A stretch of DNA of 64,000 bases. Origin: Undaria pinnatifida (Eukaryota > Sar > Phaeophyceae > Laminariales > Alariaceae). The position numbers and the translations under genes are program-made. Below, piece after piece: positions 35,101 to 47,649 of this stretch (positions are counted from its first letter, which is position 1; each line of letters starts with the position of its first letter). The notes below the pieces were generated by a model that had not been told where the DNA came from, ran no database searches, and worked only from the letters and a program-made list of their open reading frames with translations. The DNA lies in NCBI GenBank assembly GCA_012845835.1, contig JABAKD010000023.1:1971343-2035342 (forward strand), given 5' to 3'.

Positions 35101-38100
35101 AACCAAAGAGCAATCGTTTGGTACGCTGCTCCAAAATCCACTTCAAAATACGCTTAAAAGTCGTGTTTGAGTAAAATGCCCAGCCACTTCGCTCCGACTC
35201 TCCGAATATCCTCAGAGATAATGGGGCAACACGGCCGCGTGCCGTATCTTCCTTCTAGTGAAAAACCACAGTGTGTGCGGCGATACCCAAATTGGTTCGT
35301 GGGTTGGAAAGCATCTAATGAGGGGTGCTACGACAGAGGTATTTTTTTTTTTTGTCTGAAGAACCTACTCGCTGGACGCGTTCTATGTCTCACCAACAAC
35401 AAAAGTTAAATCAAGAAAAATGCAAACGTGCTCCCCTATGACAATTGAACAATCCCATGCCCTAGTTATGCAATGAAGAAGGTCAAAACAACAATTAAGA
35501 GTTTCCGATTTTTTGGGGCCGAGGAGCCCTGTCATTCGAAAACTAGTTACAACCAAACCTTGCGACGGCGTCTATCGTGGTAGTCGGCCAATACCAACCC
35601 TGAATCCGACGAACGCGACACCACCAGGCGAGGCCAACCCTGAAACTAACGAACGTGCCAACTCTAAGACAGGCCAACCCACGAAACGGTCTCGTTGAAA
35701 ACCGCATAAAATCCAATCTTTTAGAAATAAAATTGGATCAAGTTCTGAGTTAGGCTGTCCCGAAATTATGTCCTAGACGTCGGTCTCAACACTTCCGTTT
35801 TTGTGCAGGGTTCCCATTCGGACGAAGGGTGAAGGCGATGACCTGATGGTATCGCATTTGGCGCCCCCCCCCGCACGTTCGCCCGCCCGCTTACAGCAGA
35901 TCATGGAGCCACACTTCATTGTAGTTGTTTCGGATGAATTAGGTTTTCATACCAAATATATTCTGGCATCCGGCAAACAAATTTAGTGTCAGGGGCAACT
36001 GACGATTAGAGCGCAGGTCGCCACCAAGAGACACGGAGTCCAAAGGGGGGGTGTGCGTCTGGATTGCGCTACGCGACTACACGTGTCCCACACGCGCAGC
36101 ATGGTGATGGACGCGTGTGACACATGCCACGGTGAAAGTTTAGCCGCTTTTGAATGAGGCTTATTGCTCCGGGGGCTGTACATGTGACCCGAACAGACTG
36201 ATTATTAATGAATGGTGTATCCGAAAGCGCACTACTGCCCGATGGTCAGACCCATTCGTTGGCTTGTATGTACACAAGAAATTGGTGTTTCAAATTTCAA
36301 CGACATTTTATCGACAAGTTGCAAGGTTGAGGAGTCGCCTCATTCGGATGAAAAAAAAAATGTTTTTTAAAACGTACCAGACATCACACCCTAGCTTCCG
36401 CTCAGCATGGTCATCGTCGCTTGCTGCACGGTAGGTAGAGGAAGCCGGTTTAGGCTAAAGCGCCTTGATAATGACAGGGCGCTACATATCCCAAAATCAG
36501 GAGAACATGTGCGTGTTGCCACAGGCACATGCATGCTACTTGCACCGTTATGTTTTGTTGGAGGCATCTCGACCTTAACGATCTCCAACATCGTCACCCA
36601 AAACTGCTTGCGAGTGAACAGACCGTGAAACCCGACCAAATGACCCATGCTGGGACCAGGTAGACAGAAATATAAAGGTGGCTAAAAACGCAAACGGTAA
36701 CATTTTGATGATTTGGAGTTATGGGACCACATTGTTCAGAAATAGTCTAAACGTTAGGCAAAAACCTTCTACCCTTATCATGTGTAGCGCGCGTCAACAT
36801 TTCCTTCTTTGCACGTACCAAAAACGATGGCGGTAATGTTTATCTGGGTGCGCGGATGATCAATGCTCGGATAGATAATAACCCCTCCCCGAAGGAATCC
36901 ATTTCTGACTAACGAACGTTTCATGTCTGCAGGAGAAACGCGGAAAGATTACATGCAAAGTATTGTCGTTTTCATCGTCTTTGACAAGGGATAATCGAGC
37001 GATGATGCCTGGGTGGCGTGGGACACTCTGTTTCAGGAATTACGGCCGGAGGCTGATTCAAAAACGGACGACTTTGGATGTAGAAAAGTTGGGGGGGTCC
37101 GCGAGACTCAAATTCTTTCGTACATGTTAATCACCTCTTCGATTGAAGTCTAGGGCTCCCGGAGGAAGAGGATTCTACGGTTGTACTGCTTGCAACATGT
37201 ATGTATCGAACGTGTTGTACTACTGCACTAACGCGCCTCTTACTACTTGTGTGTTTGCAAGTCAAGATCACACCAACGTTGATTACTGTTTAGCAGCATT
37301 CTGTGTGTACAAGGTGTGGTATGCCTAGACCATTGTGTTCTTCATCCGGGTGAAATATTGTTTTCTAACACCAGAGTTTGGGTGAAGAATAGAAGATTTT
37401 CTGATATGTGGCACCTACATTTCTGAATAATGTGTCGACTAGTTTGCTGCGTCAGCACGCGTTTCTTGCCCAAGTTATATTGGCAAGCAAATATCGCTCG
37501 AGTCGATACATGTGTCGATTGATTGCACATTCCGAAAGAGATACTGTATGTACAAAATCTATCAGCGGTTCTATGATTTGCCGTCCAAGGGTACTGCTGT
37601 TGTGTAGGGTGGTTATCGGCCATTATTGTTAACGGCTGTTGTCAATCAACATTCAACAATGTTTTGTTACGAAACGTGAAAACAAAACGTGACAGTATCA
37701 CGATTCGCTGCGATAGTTGACTGGAATCCGAACTTCATATCGCTTAAAATTTGCCATAAAAAAAAGTTTTCAGAATTCCTAAAAAAAAAGTTTGATTTTG
37801 TTTCAAATTTTTAACATATTCAAATATCGAAATGTTTGGAATAGTGTCATTTTTTTGGGATTCGTTTTCGTTCGCGTTCGTTAGGAGCGACCCAGCATAT
37901 ACATCATCACATGATGCCTGAAAAAGTCACGTTTGTTTGTCAAGAATACTGGTATTTGCTGTGTCCGTTGGGAACAGCCCTCATGAAAAAGTATAGTCGG
38001 TCAGCTTGTAACCACGATAATCCGGTAACCACGATATCCTCGGAGATCATTACATCCCCGGCGGTCAACTAATGGAACCTCTGATCGATCTTCTATAGCG

Positions 38101-39259
38101 TTTATCCGCTTCAGGGTATAATCACGCGACCAATAGGTCGACTCGTGCGATCTTGGCTTGCGAATAGAACGTGAGCCAGAAATGCGTGCTGCAGCAGTAC
38201 ACGGAATGTTCACGCCACAACCCATGCCCTGGCAAAGACCGCATCTGTCGGATTTGTGTTTTGAGTCAAACATTTCGCTTTTTTTTTGTTCAAGAATGTG
38301 GACAACCTTGGCCCAACATTTACGAAAAATATTTAAAAGAAGAACCCTCAGAAATCCGAGACGGGCATGTAGCACACGTGTACCATATTTCAGGGCGTAT
38401 CTCTTAAAACGGCGTGTGTTAAATTATAGAAGGGGGGCACAGAGTGCCCCCTGCAAGTCTGCCAATGGAGCAGGTCCTCGGAGGGTACTCACTTTCGTTC
38501 TTTCGTAGAGATGTAGCTTTTTTCGTTTCCACCAGAGCCCGGGATAGCTTCTGAGATCCGAGGCACGTGCCTCCGACCTACTTCCTAAATTTCCGGAACA
38601 TAAAACGCCAACCTTATCATACGAAACCCATCCAAACCACCTTAAATTCGTGTATTTACAGCCCTTTCGAGGCCGTATTATAACACTAGCCCACCCTGAT
38701 GAGTCGTACATGCAAAAATATAGGAGACTCGAGGAAACTCCGATTCTACGAACAAGACCATGAGTCGAAGATGCTACTCCTCAAAACCCACTCCCACATT
38801 TCTAACCGTCCGTCTCGAAAGGCCGTATCATAACAGGTGAACATTTCAACTTATTATCACGGGAAATGGGTAAGATACGTAATTTTCTTCAAGTGACGTG
38901 GTTTTCGCATTGGATGGATATTTTGGGGTAGATTCTGCTTACAGGAAATTTAGATAATCGATTTTTTGCCCGAACGGTTCTACACATATGCCTTGGAGCA
39001 CGTCCAACCGGATCATGATTTGTGCAGCAATTTTATTTTTCGCCCTCGCTTGGAAAAGCATGGATGTCATAGAAAATATTCAATGCCTGTCATTGGTGGA
39101 AGCGATGTTTGCTCCTCGACACAGTCCGAGGCCATTATTCAAGAGGCCATAACACCCTCTTCCACTGGTCATGGGAGTCAGTATGATACCAAAAATCAAC
39201 TCTTTGACTAGATATTGCGAGCGGCTTTCGCGGCAGAGAGAATTTGTGTCTTTAACTTG
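35101..39259. other. Intergenic stretch upstream of the transporter
   Basis: Contains copy B4 and a family G motif (35326-35370). A tandem-looking ACCAACCCTGAA / GCCAACCCTGAAAC pair lies at 35591-35650. No exon, promoter or RNA gene could be supported. Confidence 0.45.
36890..37130 (+). repeat. Family B copy B4
   Basis: Contains ACGAACGTTTCATGTCTGC, CGAGCGATGATGCC, GGGTGGCGTGGGACAC and TTACGGCCGGAGGC. Confidence 0.6.
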
Positions 39260-39950
39260 CACCACCTAGTATAAACCATGTGCATGCGACGAATCGACCG
39301 TTCGACGGCGGAAAGCACTGTGCATGCAGCAAAATAATCATCGACGCATAGGGCGGTGATGTGGGAATCGCTTCTGCAGGAAGCAGACCAATCATCGATA
39401 CATACATGCCCAGGTAGAATTGCCCAATGCATTTCCTCAGTCACAGCACCATGTGTGGACGATTGACTTGCTGCATGCAAAACGCTTCAGACTAACGAAC
39501 GGTCAATTTGCTGTTGATTAAGCGTGTTCATGCAGCAGGTCAAACATCCACACAATGTCCGTTGAGGTGGGATTGACCTGCTGCATGCACACGCTTCCCA
39601 ATAACGAACGGTCAATTTTCTGTAGATTAACCGTGTGCATGCAGCAGGTCAATCATCGACACAATGTCCGATGAGATGGGAAGAGCGTGCCGGCAACAGG
39701 TCAATCATCGGCACGTGCTCAGGTAGGGGTGCCCACTCGATTGCCGCAAACACCGCACCATGTGTCGATGATCGACCTGCTGTATGTACGCGCTTTACAC
39801 TAACGACCTGCTGATTTGCTGCGTGCACATGTGTTTGTGGCAATTGACAGAGCACCTCAATAACACCATGTGTCGATGACAAACCGGTGTTACGTGCACG
39901 CGCTTTCCACCAACAAACCATCGATTGGCTACATGCGGAGATACTCACAA
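39260..39950 (+). repeat. Complex repeat with direct and inverted units
   Basis: The block GTGCATGCAGCAGGTCAATC with ATCGACACAATGTCCG recurs near 39300, 39525 and 39636. Its inverse (GACCTGCTGCATGCAC) recurs near 39463, 39578 and 39773. ACTAACGAACGGTCAATTT recurs near 39491 and 39602. Confidence 0.75.
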
Positions 39951-40250
39951 ATACTCAAAGATACACATGGTTCTATATTTTCAACCTATTCACCACAGTG
40001 ATTTCATTAGGGGGAACTCATCGGTATATTTCGTATAGGTTACGTGGTTAGGGTCAGACTTAGGGTTAGCTCCATCTATTGTGAAAAACATAATAATGTA
40101 GGGCACCCCGAGTGGTCGACAAACTTGCAGCCATAGTTGCACGCGAGCCTCGAATTGTTGGTCGCATATTTTAAAACGGACCCACGCTGTGGACAATCGA
40201 TCAGTGGCGCTACGATATTCCGGCCGACGTTGTCAATTTTGGTATGTTAG

Positions 40251-40748
40251 TTGTTGGATAAGGGACGTGCCCCTGGGCACGTTACTACCCTCTTCGCAGA
40301 GATTGGGGGATATCTACTATATGGCATGATTGCCGTCAACCTAAGTATTGCAGATCTATGGGTAGCAAAACGTTTCATGTTGGCACAGTGTCTGCAATAT
40401 GTAAACCGTATAGCGTTCCTACAGAACACACAACAAAATGGCAGTGATGGCTCTGACTGGATGCCTTGTTTCAGAGCGGGTGATTCATTCCGGAACGTCA
40501 AAGCAGTGGGTCCTGGATTTTTAACTTTCCTACGAGTCTCAGGCTGTCTCTCTATTACCGTACAATATGAGACAACTGTGGGTAAGGTCGACCATTTTGG
40601 AAGCGTCGACGGTCCTATTTGCAAGCCGTACGGCGCTCTTAGGACACAATTCTTCAAAATATGCAACTCGTGGGGGGTTGAGATGCTATACACGAGGCAT
40701 GCTTCGTACGGTGATACGAATATATGTGCATCCATTGCTTTATTATAG
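40251..40748 (+). CDS. Open frame of 165 codons, unrecognised
   Basis: An ATG-to-stop frame of 165 residues with readable blocks (VDHFGSVDGPICKPYGALRT; FFKICNSWGVEMLYTRH). The opposite strand is also open for 162 codons over the same DNA, so at most one is coding, possibly neither. Composition is not clearly different from the flanks and no domain is seen. It may belong to an unclassified repeat, because its 3' end resembles other anonymous stretches of the window. Confidence 0.18.
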   Translation: MLDKGRAPGHVTTLFAEIGGYLLYGMIAVNLSIADLWVAKRFMLAQCLQYVNRIAFLQNTQQNGSDGSDWMPCFRAGDSFRNVKAVGPGFLTFLRVSGCLSITVQYETTVGKVDHFGSVDGPICKPYGALRTQFFKICNSWGVEMLYTRHASYGDTNICASIALL

Positions 40749-41084
40749 AAAATCGCTTAAGCAGCTCTTTCTAGCCCATCCGAGACAAACAAGCCTACGA
40801 CAGACGCAAGGTGCACCTCCACGTACGAGCAATCTCTTTCGTGTGTACCTCCCTAAGCCACGATAGGCTTCCAACACATATCCCCACCCAACCCCCACCC
40901 ACACACCGTTTACACCCCCTAACCTTCCCTATCACAAGCAGCATTAATACGGGGTAAAGATACCCTGCCGATAACAGCAAACATTGCCAAGACAATGCAC
41001 CGTTAGACAAAGGATGCGGAGGGTGGAAGTAACCCCCCAGTTTTCACAAATAGATTTGAGCCACAGACGCACAAAGTGTGACTC

Positions 41085-41240
41085 TGTACACTTGCTGACG
41101 AGAGACGGTTTTCTACACTATGCTTGGTGCAGCGTGGCTAACTTTTCAGTTGCGAATTCATGTCTATATATTTACTAACTCACTATGTAAGACCGCAAAG
41201 GAGCAAGGGGTCACCCGGCAGAGGGACTCGGGGTATATGC
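41085..41240. repeat. Family C copy
   Basis: Shares GTGACTCTGTAC at one end, TTGGTGCAGCGTGGC inside and GAGCAAGGGGTCACCC at the other end. The palindrome at the right end is eroded. Confidence 0.45.
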
Positions 41241-41296
41241 CAAGAAAGCCCACCCACCGCCAGAAAAAAACATATATATATATTAATATTATATAC

Positions 41297-41466
41297 AATG
41301 AAAATACACTCCAGCTGTGAGATCGAAGATTTCGTCGAAACTCATCTTTGCAAGCTGTATGTGATACTCCGATCGCGCGTATTACGGGTTGTGTGTCCTC
41401 ATTAAGGATATAGGTCGGCGACTCCCATTACACCTGCAGTGTAGCTATCATGGTCAACAGGGTGAT
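41297..41466 (-). mobile_element. Family A copy A7, 3' fragment
   Basis: About 170 bases of the 3' end in reverse orientation, from ATGAAAATACACTCCAGC to GTCAACAGGGTGAT, set between two TA-rich stretches (41272-41296 and 41474-41508). Confidence 0.75.
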
Positions 41467-41664
41467 TATAGTCTTATATATATGTCATCATATATATATG
41501 CATATATATCAAAGCATTGGTCGTTATCGCAATCCTGGTCACAACATACGGGGTGCCTTGCGTTTATGAAGTGACCAAGGCTAGGGTAGGGCCGTGCCCC
41601 CCCTTCTCACTACCGCGTTTCCGTCACTCGTTCCAAGAGGCGTTCTACGGTAGCCACCGCCAAC

Positions 41665-41880
41665 ATTTCTTTTGGCGCAATCTCCGGTTATTGAAACCAG
41701 CTCAGCAATCTCCTGATGTACGGTGACCCTTGACATCCCGACGGACATCGTTTTAGAGTCCTTAGCAGACCACGAAACTCATGAAGATTACGCTTTTATA
41801 CCACCACTCATTCGTCCTTGTGCCGAGCACTCGTGAAACCTTCGTTAATGAATACTGCTGGCTTTAAGTAGGGGGGGCTA
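41665..41880 (-). repeat. Family B copy B5
   Basis: Reverse copy, resembling B1 more than the plus copies: TTATTGAAACCAGCTC, CTTGACATCCCGACGGACATC and CACTCATTCGTCCTTGTGCC. B1 and B5 share a subtype with ACATCG where others have CGATG-T. Confidence 0.5.
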
Positions 41881-41889
41881 TCGTAGAAT

Positions 41890-42050
41890 CAGTCTGAGTG
41901 ACTCTGTACTTCACTGGGACAATAACACGTTCGGCATTTTCCTATTAACATCGAATGTGTTAAACGTCAGAGCTGAATGCTGTGGCCGAACAAAGGGACA
42001 GCGGGGTGACTCGCGCGAGTGACACAGAGCCACTGAAGAAAAAGTGCTGA
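41890..42050. repeat. Family C copy with intact palindrome
   Basis: Starts GAGTGACTCTGTACTTCAC and ends GTGACTCGCGCGAGTGAC followed by ACAGAGCCACTG. The perfect palindrome GTGACTCGCGCGAGTGAC (42006-42023) is hinge of the family. Confidence 0.55.
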
Positions 42051-42274
42051 AGTTGGACCGCCTTCCGTATCACTGGCCAGGTCACTAGTTCGAAAACATT
42101 CCCCCTCGGTGATTATCTAACACTTTCAGCGCCGCACCCCCCCCACGTTGTTAGGACATACCACGTTGGGACACTTGCTGAGTGCGTGGCTGTAGTTGCC
42201 AAACATTATAGTTTGCGTTGGCGGTTTGGTTCATCTCGTGCAGATGGTCAACCCGACTGAATAACTTCTAAACC

Positions 42275-42560
42275 ATTGCAACAAGCGTCGTCGACAGAGC
42301 ATGGTCTTTGGGTCGTGGTTTCGAATACCACCATCCACTACCTACCAAGCTTTTGCTCGACTTTCCGCATTACGTCTTATATGAGAAAAAAGTCCCTGTG
42401 ATATCCCCAGGAAATGGAATGGCGTTTATATTGACACGTCTGCCCGTATATCCGGCCGACGTACTACCCTGCCGTTCTGGGGGGGGGGGGGGGAGGAAGC
42501 GGGGGGGGGAAAGGGAGGGGGGGGGGGGGGCGCACTGTAAGGTTTAGTTTGCGCTCGCGT
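42275..42560 (+). mobile_element. Family D: tRNA-like SINE candidate, copy D2
   Basis: GCGTCGTCGACAG, then a foldable T-arm GTGGT, loop TTCGAAT, ACCAC, then CATCCAC. The stem differs from D1 by paired changes. Shared downstream blocks are GATATCCCCAGGAAATGG, ATTGACACGTCTGCC and a G tract at 42480-42530. Confidence 0.45.
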
Positions 42561-43227
42561 TCAGATCAAGACGTGTGCTACGGTGGTAGAGGCCAACCAG
42601 TTTTTTTCTGAGGTTTCCTCGAACCGAAAACAAATAAAATTTGTTCCACAAAAACGAATCTGCGGGGGAGAAAAAGAAAATAAAAATGCTATACACTTGA
42701 CGAAAAATTATATTTTCTGGCCTGGGCACACGACAAGAATCTCATGCAAAAAAAAAAAAAAAAAAAACTTCTTAGATTTTGGGTGAAGGAGCCCCGTCCT
42801 TCAGGAACCCTTCGAGGCGAAAAGTGTTATGGCCTCTATCCCAGCAAGTGCGGCACGTTTTAGTTCCTGAATCAACACGTACATTCGAGTTTAGTTTATA
42901 GTTCCGCGTCGATTCCTCGATCGACGCGCGTGCTACGATAGGGGCGCACATTTTCTTTTTTTTTCAGTTCTAGGGGGGTTCCTGATGTTGGAAGCCTTAG
43001 GAAAGACCTTTCTCCCGAAGCCTGGTATTGGGAGCAAAAAGGTAGCTGCTACCGGGTGGAAATTCCATGGCCTAAGTGTACAACGACAATCGTGCAAAAA
43101 CAAATAGCGCATTGTCCGTCGATTTTGAGCTATGGAGCACCGTCAATAAGACACCATTTCAGGCGAAGAGTGACGACCTCTATCGACTCATCATACGATA
43201 CCGCCCCCCACCCCCTCAAACAAGCGA

Positions 43228-43440
43228 TATTATTTTTGGGCGAACGTTTCATGGCTGCTCAACACGAGGAAGGGTGCCATCAAAGAAGTACATTTAACTA
43301 ATCTCTTGCTTGGAACAAACTATCGAACAATGACGTAGGGGTGGCAAGGCAATCTACATCTATCTGATGAGATTCAACCGGAACAATTTTCAAAACCGGC
43401 GATTTCATCAATGATAATCTGGGCGCGGGGCGACCGTAGA
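43228..43440 (+). repeat. Family B copy B6
   Basis: Contains GGGCGAACGTTTCATGGC, GAGGAAGGGTGCCATC, CGAACAATGACGTAGGGG and AAACCGGCGATTTCATC. Confidence 0.65.
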
Positions 43441-44015
43441 ACGACTGTATCGTAGCATGCGTCGATCGATCCCGGTCCTCTTCTATACCCGCCCCGTCTA
43501 CCAGTAGGTACCCTGATTTTCACGACCGCGCTTTTGCTGGTCCAGTCGTGTACGAGTGTCTCTGTATCTCACGGGCCGCATCACGTAGGGTAAATTGTTT
43601 TATGCAGCGTGCAGCTCTATCTACCATTCCAGACAATATGGAGGCGTGCGTGCATACTCGTTTTTAGTGTGTTTCTTCGATTTGGTAGCTTAACGCTCGT
43701 CTACCAAAAACCATTTCACGGAGAAATCCAAGACCGCTATAACACCAGATGAAAAGGCGTATGCATGGCCTAGGCACACGACAACGAGATTTATGCCCAA
43801 AGGTAGGGCTGTTTCTTGTTGTGACGATTATGGGTAAATTTAGTTGAGAAGCCCTGCCATCGAGAAACCACTTTAAAAGACACGTACGTGCCACCTGCTC
43901 TTTCGTAGGTAGCATGCGTCCCCATTCATCGTGAACCAAGGCCACCGCAGGGGAACATGTAGCCAAGTTTTTCCAATCGGGTTTTACCTGTCCATTCAAA
44001 CCATATCATACTCAA

Positions 44016-44360
44016 GTGCCCGAGTGACTCTCTACCTCACCGGCAAAAAACACATTCAACGTATTTTAGTGCGACGTAACCAGTTACCACCCTTTTTAGT
44101 ATTTATATATATACATACATCGAGAATGTTATTAATTAGTACGAAGGCCTGTGGCCACAAGGAACAAGGGGATCACTTCCTACCAATGACACCGAGCCAC
44201 TGGCGAAGCAAATTTTTCAAACCAACATACCCCCCCGCCTCCCTACCGCGCAATTAATGTGCGAAAAAAAATCGCGAATTTCAGTGGCACAAAAGCTCAA
44301 GACCGCAAACGAACGGGCGGGTCACTCGTCGTGTGAGTGACACGGAGCCACTGCAGGAGA
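44016..44360. repeat. Family C: one full copy and one partial copy
   Basis: 44018-44215 runs from GAGTGACTCTCTACCTCAC to ATGACACCGAGCCACTGG. A second right end follows at 44318-44357 (GGGTCACTCGTCGTGTGAG, then TGACACGGAGCCACTGC). Confidence 0.5.
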
Positions 44361-45339
44361 AAACTCCGACAAAGATAAAAAATAAATAAATACCGTAGCC
44401 CCCGGATCACCCCACCATTCTGCTTCCTGTAAGGTGTTTTAATGATCAACCCGATTAATATTTTGTTTTCACGATGGTTGAGAAGTAACAAGAAAAATTG
44501 TAAGTGGTTTCAGCTACTATTATTGATATAGTGCGCGAAGGAGTTCCGAAATTCAGGAAGAATTTCGGCCAAAGAGCAGTGCTACGCGAGCTGGACAGGC
44601 TTACCGGAGCTGTCGTGATAGTTGAGTGTTTTTTCGAATCGCAGGTTTACGAAATATAACCTGAACGTATTCATGGGGTAATTTCTGCATTTGTGCAACG
44701 AAACGGGTCGAGCCGGCTCAAAAAAAAAAAAAATAGTTGGGGTAGTAGCTAAAACTACGACCATTTGATTTGAACGCCGAGAAAAAAATCGACCGAAGTA
44801 GTTGTATATTGTGTTTGTTTGTTTTTTAACCGACTTGGTGGCCTGGACAACTGCACTTACTTGGAATCACCTGTCGAAACTTCAAGTCCCCATATGTAAA
44901 ACTGCGCGGAAAAAACCATTTTTTGTGTCCCTCATCGTAGTGCAATATATTTACCTTTTGACATTGTGCGCGATACACTTGACAATGAAAGAGGAAATCC
45001 AGCGATCAGAAGGATATCGATCATTTCCCGACCCTTCAAAGAACGCTTACACCGAGTTTCAGCTTCATATGCAGTGCAATGTTATCGGGTTTTCTAAAGG
45101 ACTTTAGTATAGATATATCTTCGGGATTGACGGGATTTTGTTGGTTGTATTTTTTCGGCGAAAACAACTTCTATTGAACAAATTCTGGCCCCAACGATGG
45201 CGCTGAAGACCCCGACGCACCGTTGCAAAATCTGGTGTCGACATACTCCCAAGCGATTGCGAAAACGCCCATTAAGTAAAAATGAGTTTTACGGCTGCCC
45301 CGTTTACCTCTGTTTTGGAAGAGTCTCGCGAAATTTGTT

Positions 45340-45860
45340 TTTTGTACATTTTACCAACAGTGGTGGTGAGATGTGTCGAAAATGCAAGGGGTCTATTTGT
45401 CAATCAATGCAACAGTATAGTAGTGAACGGGTTGCTGCAGCACGCCAATTTTGTGGAAAAACGATCGTCAAACCTGATTTGTTCAAGCGAAGCGGTAACG
45501 CCAACACCCAGACCTTATGAAACATCGAAAATGCAACGCGTACTAGTCAATCTTTACAGAAGCTGTAGTGGGGAAGGGGTTACGACAACGCCCTTTCCAT
45601 ATAACTTAAGGAGGATACAACGCGTGTGTCGGTCAATCCTGCAGCATTACTAGCGGTGAAGGGGTTACTTCAACACCACGTGACTTGAAGAAAAAAATGA
45701 CGACAGTACAACACGCGTGCCGATATTTGGAGCAGCATCAATAAAGGGGCTATTTGATCACCAGGTAAACGAAAGTGCCACGCGTTGTCAATCACATTTT
45801 TTTCCTGGGCACATCAAACGTGTCCATGCGTTGCAAAAAACCACAGAAGAAGGTAGGATA
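45340..45860 (+). repeat. Tandem array, about 90-bp period
   Basis: Units share ATGCAACGCGT, GTCAATC, GCAGCA and GTGGTGAAGGGGTTAC followed by CAACACC. Recognisable starts are near 45378, 45530, 45612, 45706 and 45776. Units are strongly diverged. Confidence 0.65.
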
Positions 45861-46867
45861 ACCGTAACTAACCCGTGCCGCGATCGAGAAAAAACATTAA
45901 TATCGGTATGAATAGCACTGTCTAACGCACGACACGTGCTACGTACGGCAGAGGTGCGCCACGTTTATGGTGGAGGTTTTCACTCGGAGGGCTCTTAAGC
46001 CCGCTACCCGTCACAAAGGTGTTTGCGAATGCTGAAAATACAACTCGTTTTTCAAGCCCATAACCTCTAGGTACACACGAAAAAAAAGCAAATCAGAACG
46101 AGAATGGCATTTCGAAGACTGCTGCTGCTGTGTGAAAACGTGTAAAAGCTTCGTCAATTTTCGGGGGGGGGTGAAATGAACAAAGGATGCTATGTATACA
46201 CCTCATTCTTAGCACGCGCTGCACGCTGCACGTATGTGTGAAAAAAAAAACGAACGGATTGAAAAAAAGTGCTTCGTATATTGACATACCCCAGGGTAGT
46301 CCTCAGCAAAGAAACTCCCTCGTCAGTTAAAAAAAATATATTAGGACATCCAACGTTTGAAAGAATACCCCTGCTGTTTTTGGGGAGGCCAACTTCTTCT
46401 ATCTCTGTCCTTATGGCGAGACACCGGCACAGTGCTGGATGTCGACGGGCGGAGATATTTGTTCAATGTGTGAATAAAATACACGCAGACGATTGTACCT
46501 CGCCTTCGCTCGTCGACATACGCCCTATCGGCATGCTCTTATGAACGTTTCCTCACATTGCACGAAGGTGCACAGGAATATCATGCCGATGATGGCCCGG
46601 TGATCGCAGGGCGGGTGCAATTTTCTCGGACTGAATCCGGCATTGTTCAGCGGCGATGATGCCATGGGCGATTTTCCCATACCCGTCGTGACCATTCTTC
46701 TCTCACGCCGATCTTGTTCGAGTTCTCCTCGTGCTGTCTTGGGTCGCTCACCAGCAGCACAGCAGACATAATAAAAAAAACAGGCAATAATAAAAGAGAA
46801 ACCTAAGCTGAGTTTAACCGCTAAAAAATCAATCGGGTAGTGGTTACAATGAGGTCATCGTTATTAA

Positions 46868-46990
46868 TAGTGTTTTTGCCCTCCGACAATATAACGTAGA
46901 TGGGTGCCGTTCCCATGAAAATCAAATGCTTTTCTGGAAAGCAGGAGCTGAAGTATCTATGACCTCCCGTCTGAAAGTATATCGTAACGC
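46868..46990 (+). repeat. Dispersed repeat, second copy at 52466-52560
   Basis: Both places share TTTGCCCTCCGACAAT, CGTAGA, TGCCGTTCC and a following AGTATCT block. Two copies only; function unknown. Confidence 0.55.
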
Positions 46991-47283
46991 AAAGTTCAAA
47001 ATGAAGAAATCCAGCCGGTGCCAGTAGTCCCGTATCCTAATCGGTGTCCTGTCTGTGCCGTAGATAGGCTTTGCCCGTGCAAATCATGATTTTGTTTCGT
47101 TGAGCCAGCTCATGTTTTCGTTCTCTGCTGGTGTGTTCTTGGGTTTAGCTCATACGGAGGATTTTCATGTAAACTCACCACTATTGTCTCTGCTGTTGCG
47201 AAAGAAGAGATTCGTTCTTGGCCCCGCTTTAGTTAATTGCTGTCTCTGTTCGTAGGAACAAATGTCGTGAACCCGGCACTTAC

Positions 47284-47600
47284 TTGGTGGATGGCTCTCT
47301 TCGTACGCGGAGAAATGGGAGCCGCATATATCTCTGGCCCGCGCACTCGATACGCCGATTTACCGGTCGGTAGCGAATCCAAGTAGTGGCCTTTTCTGTG
47401 GTCACACGAGAGCGCTGGCGAGGAAATCGTTTCTCGACCGGGCGCAACCGTCCCGCTGCTTTCGCAGACAACCGACAGCAACGCGTTAGTTTTGTGTTCG
47501 TGCTGTAACGCGTTCGTTCGGGAAATGCAATGATAGGGGGGCTGCAAACTCTTCGTGGGTGGCGGGATCATCAAAATTAATGCCGCCACCATGAAGACGA
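47284..47600 (-). CDS. Candidate exon with consensus donor, unrecognised
   Basis: A minus frame is open through this segment and ends at a perfect plant/alga-type donor, CACCAA/GTAAGT. The last residues are SAYRVRGPEIYAAPISPRTK, then RAIHQ. The segment is more G+C-rich than its surroundings. A second minus frame also reads plausibly near 47500-47600 (NRLHGGGINFDDPATHEE), so the frame is uncertain. No partner exon was found. Confidence 0.25.
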
Positions 47601-47649
47601 TTCTTGCCCTGGGGTAGATGTCGCAGAACCAACCATATATATATATATT

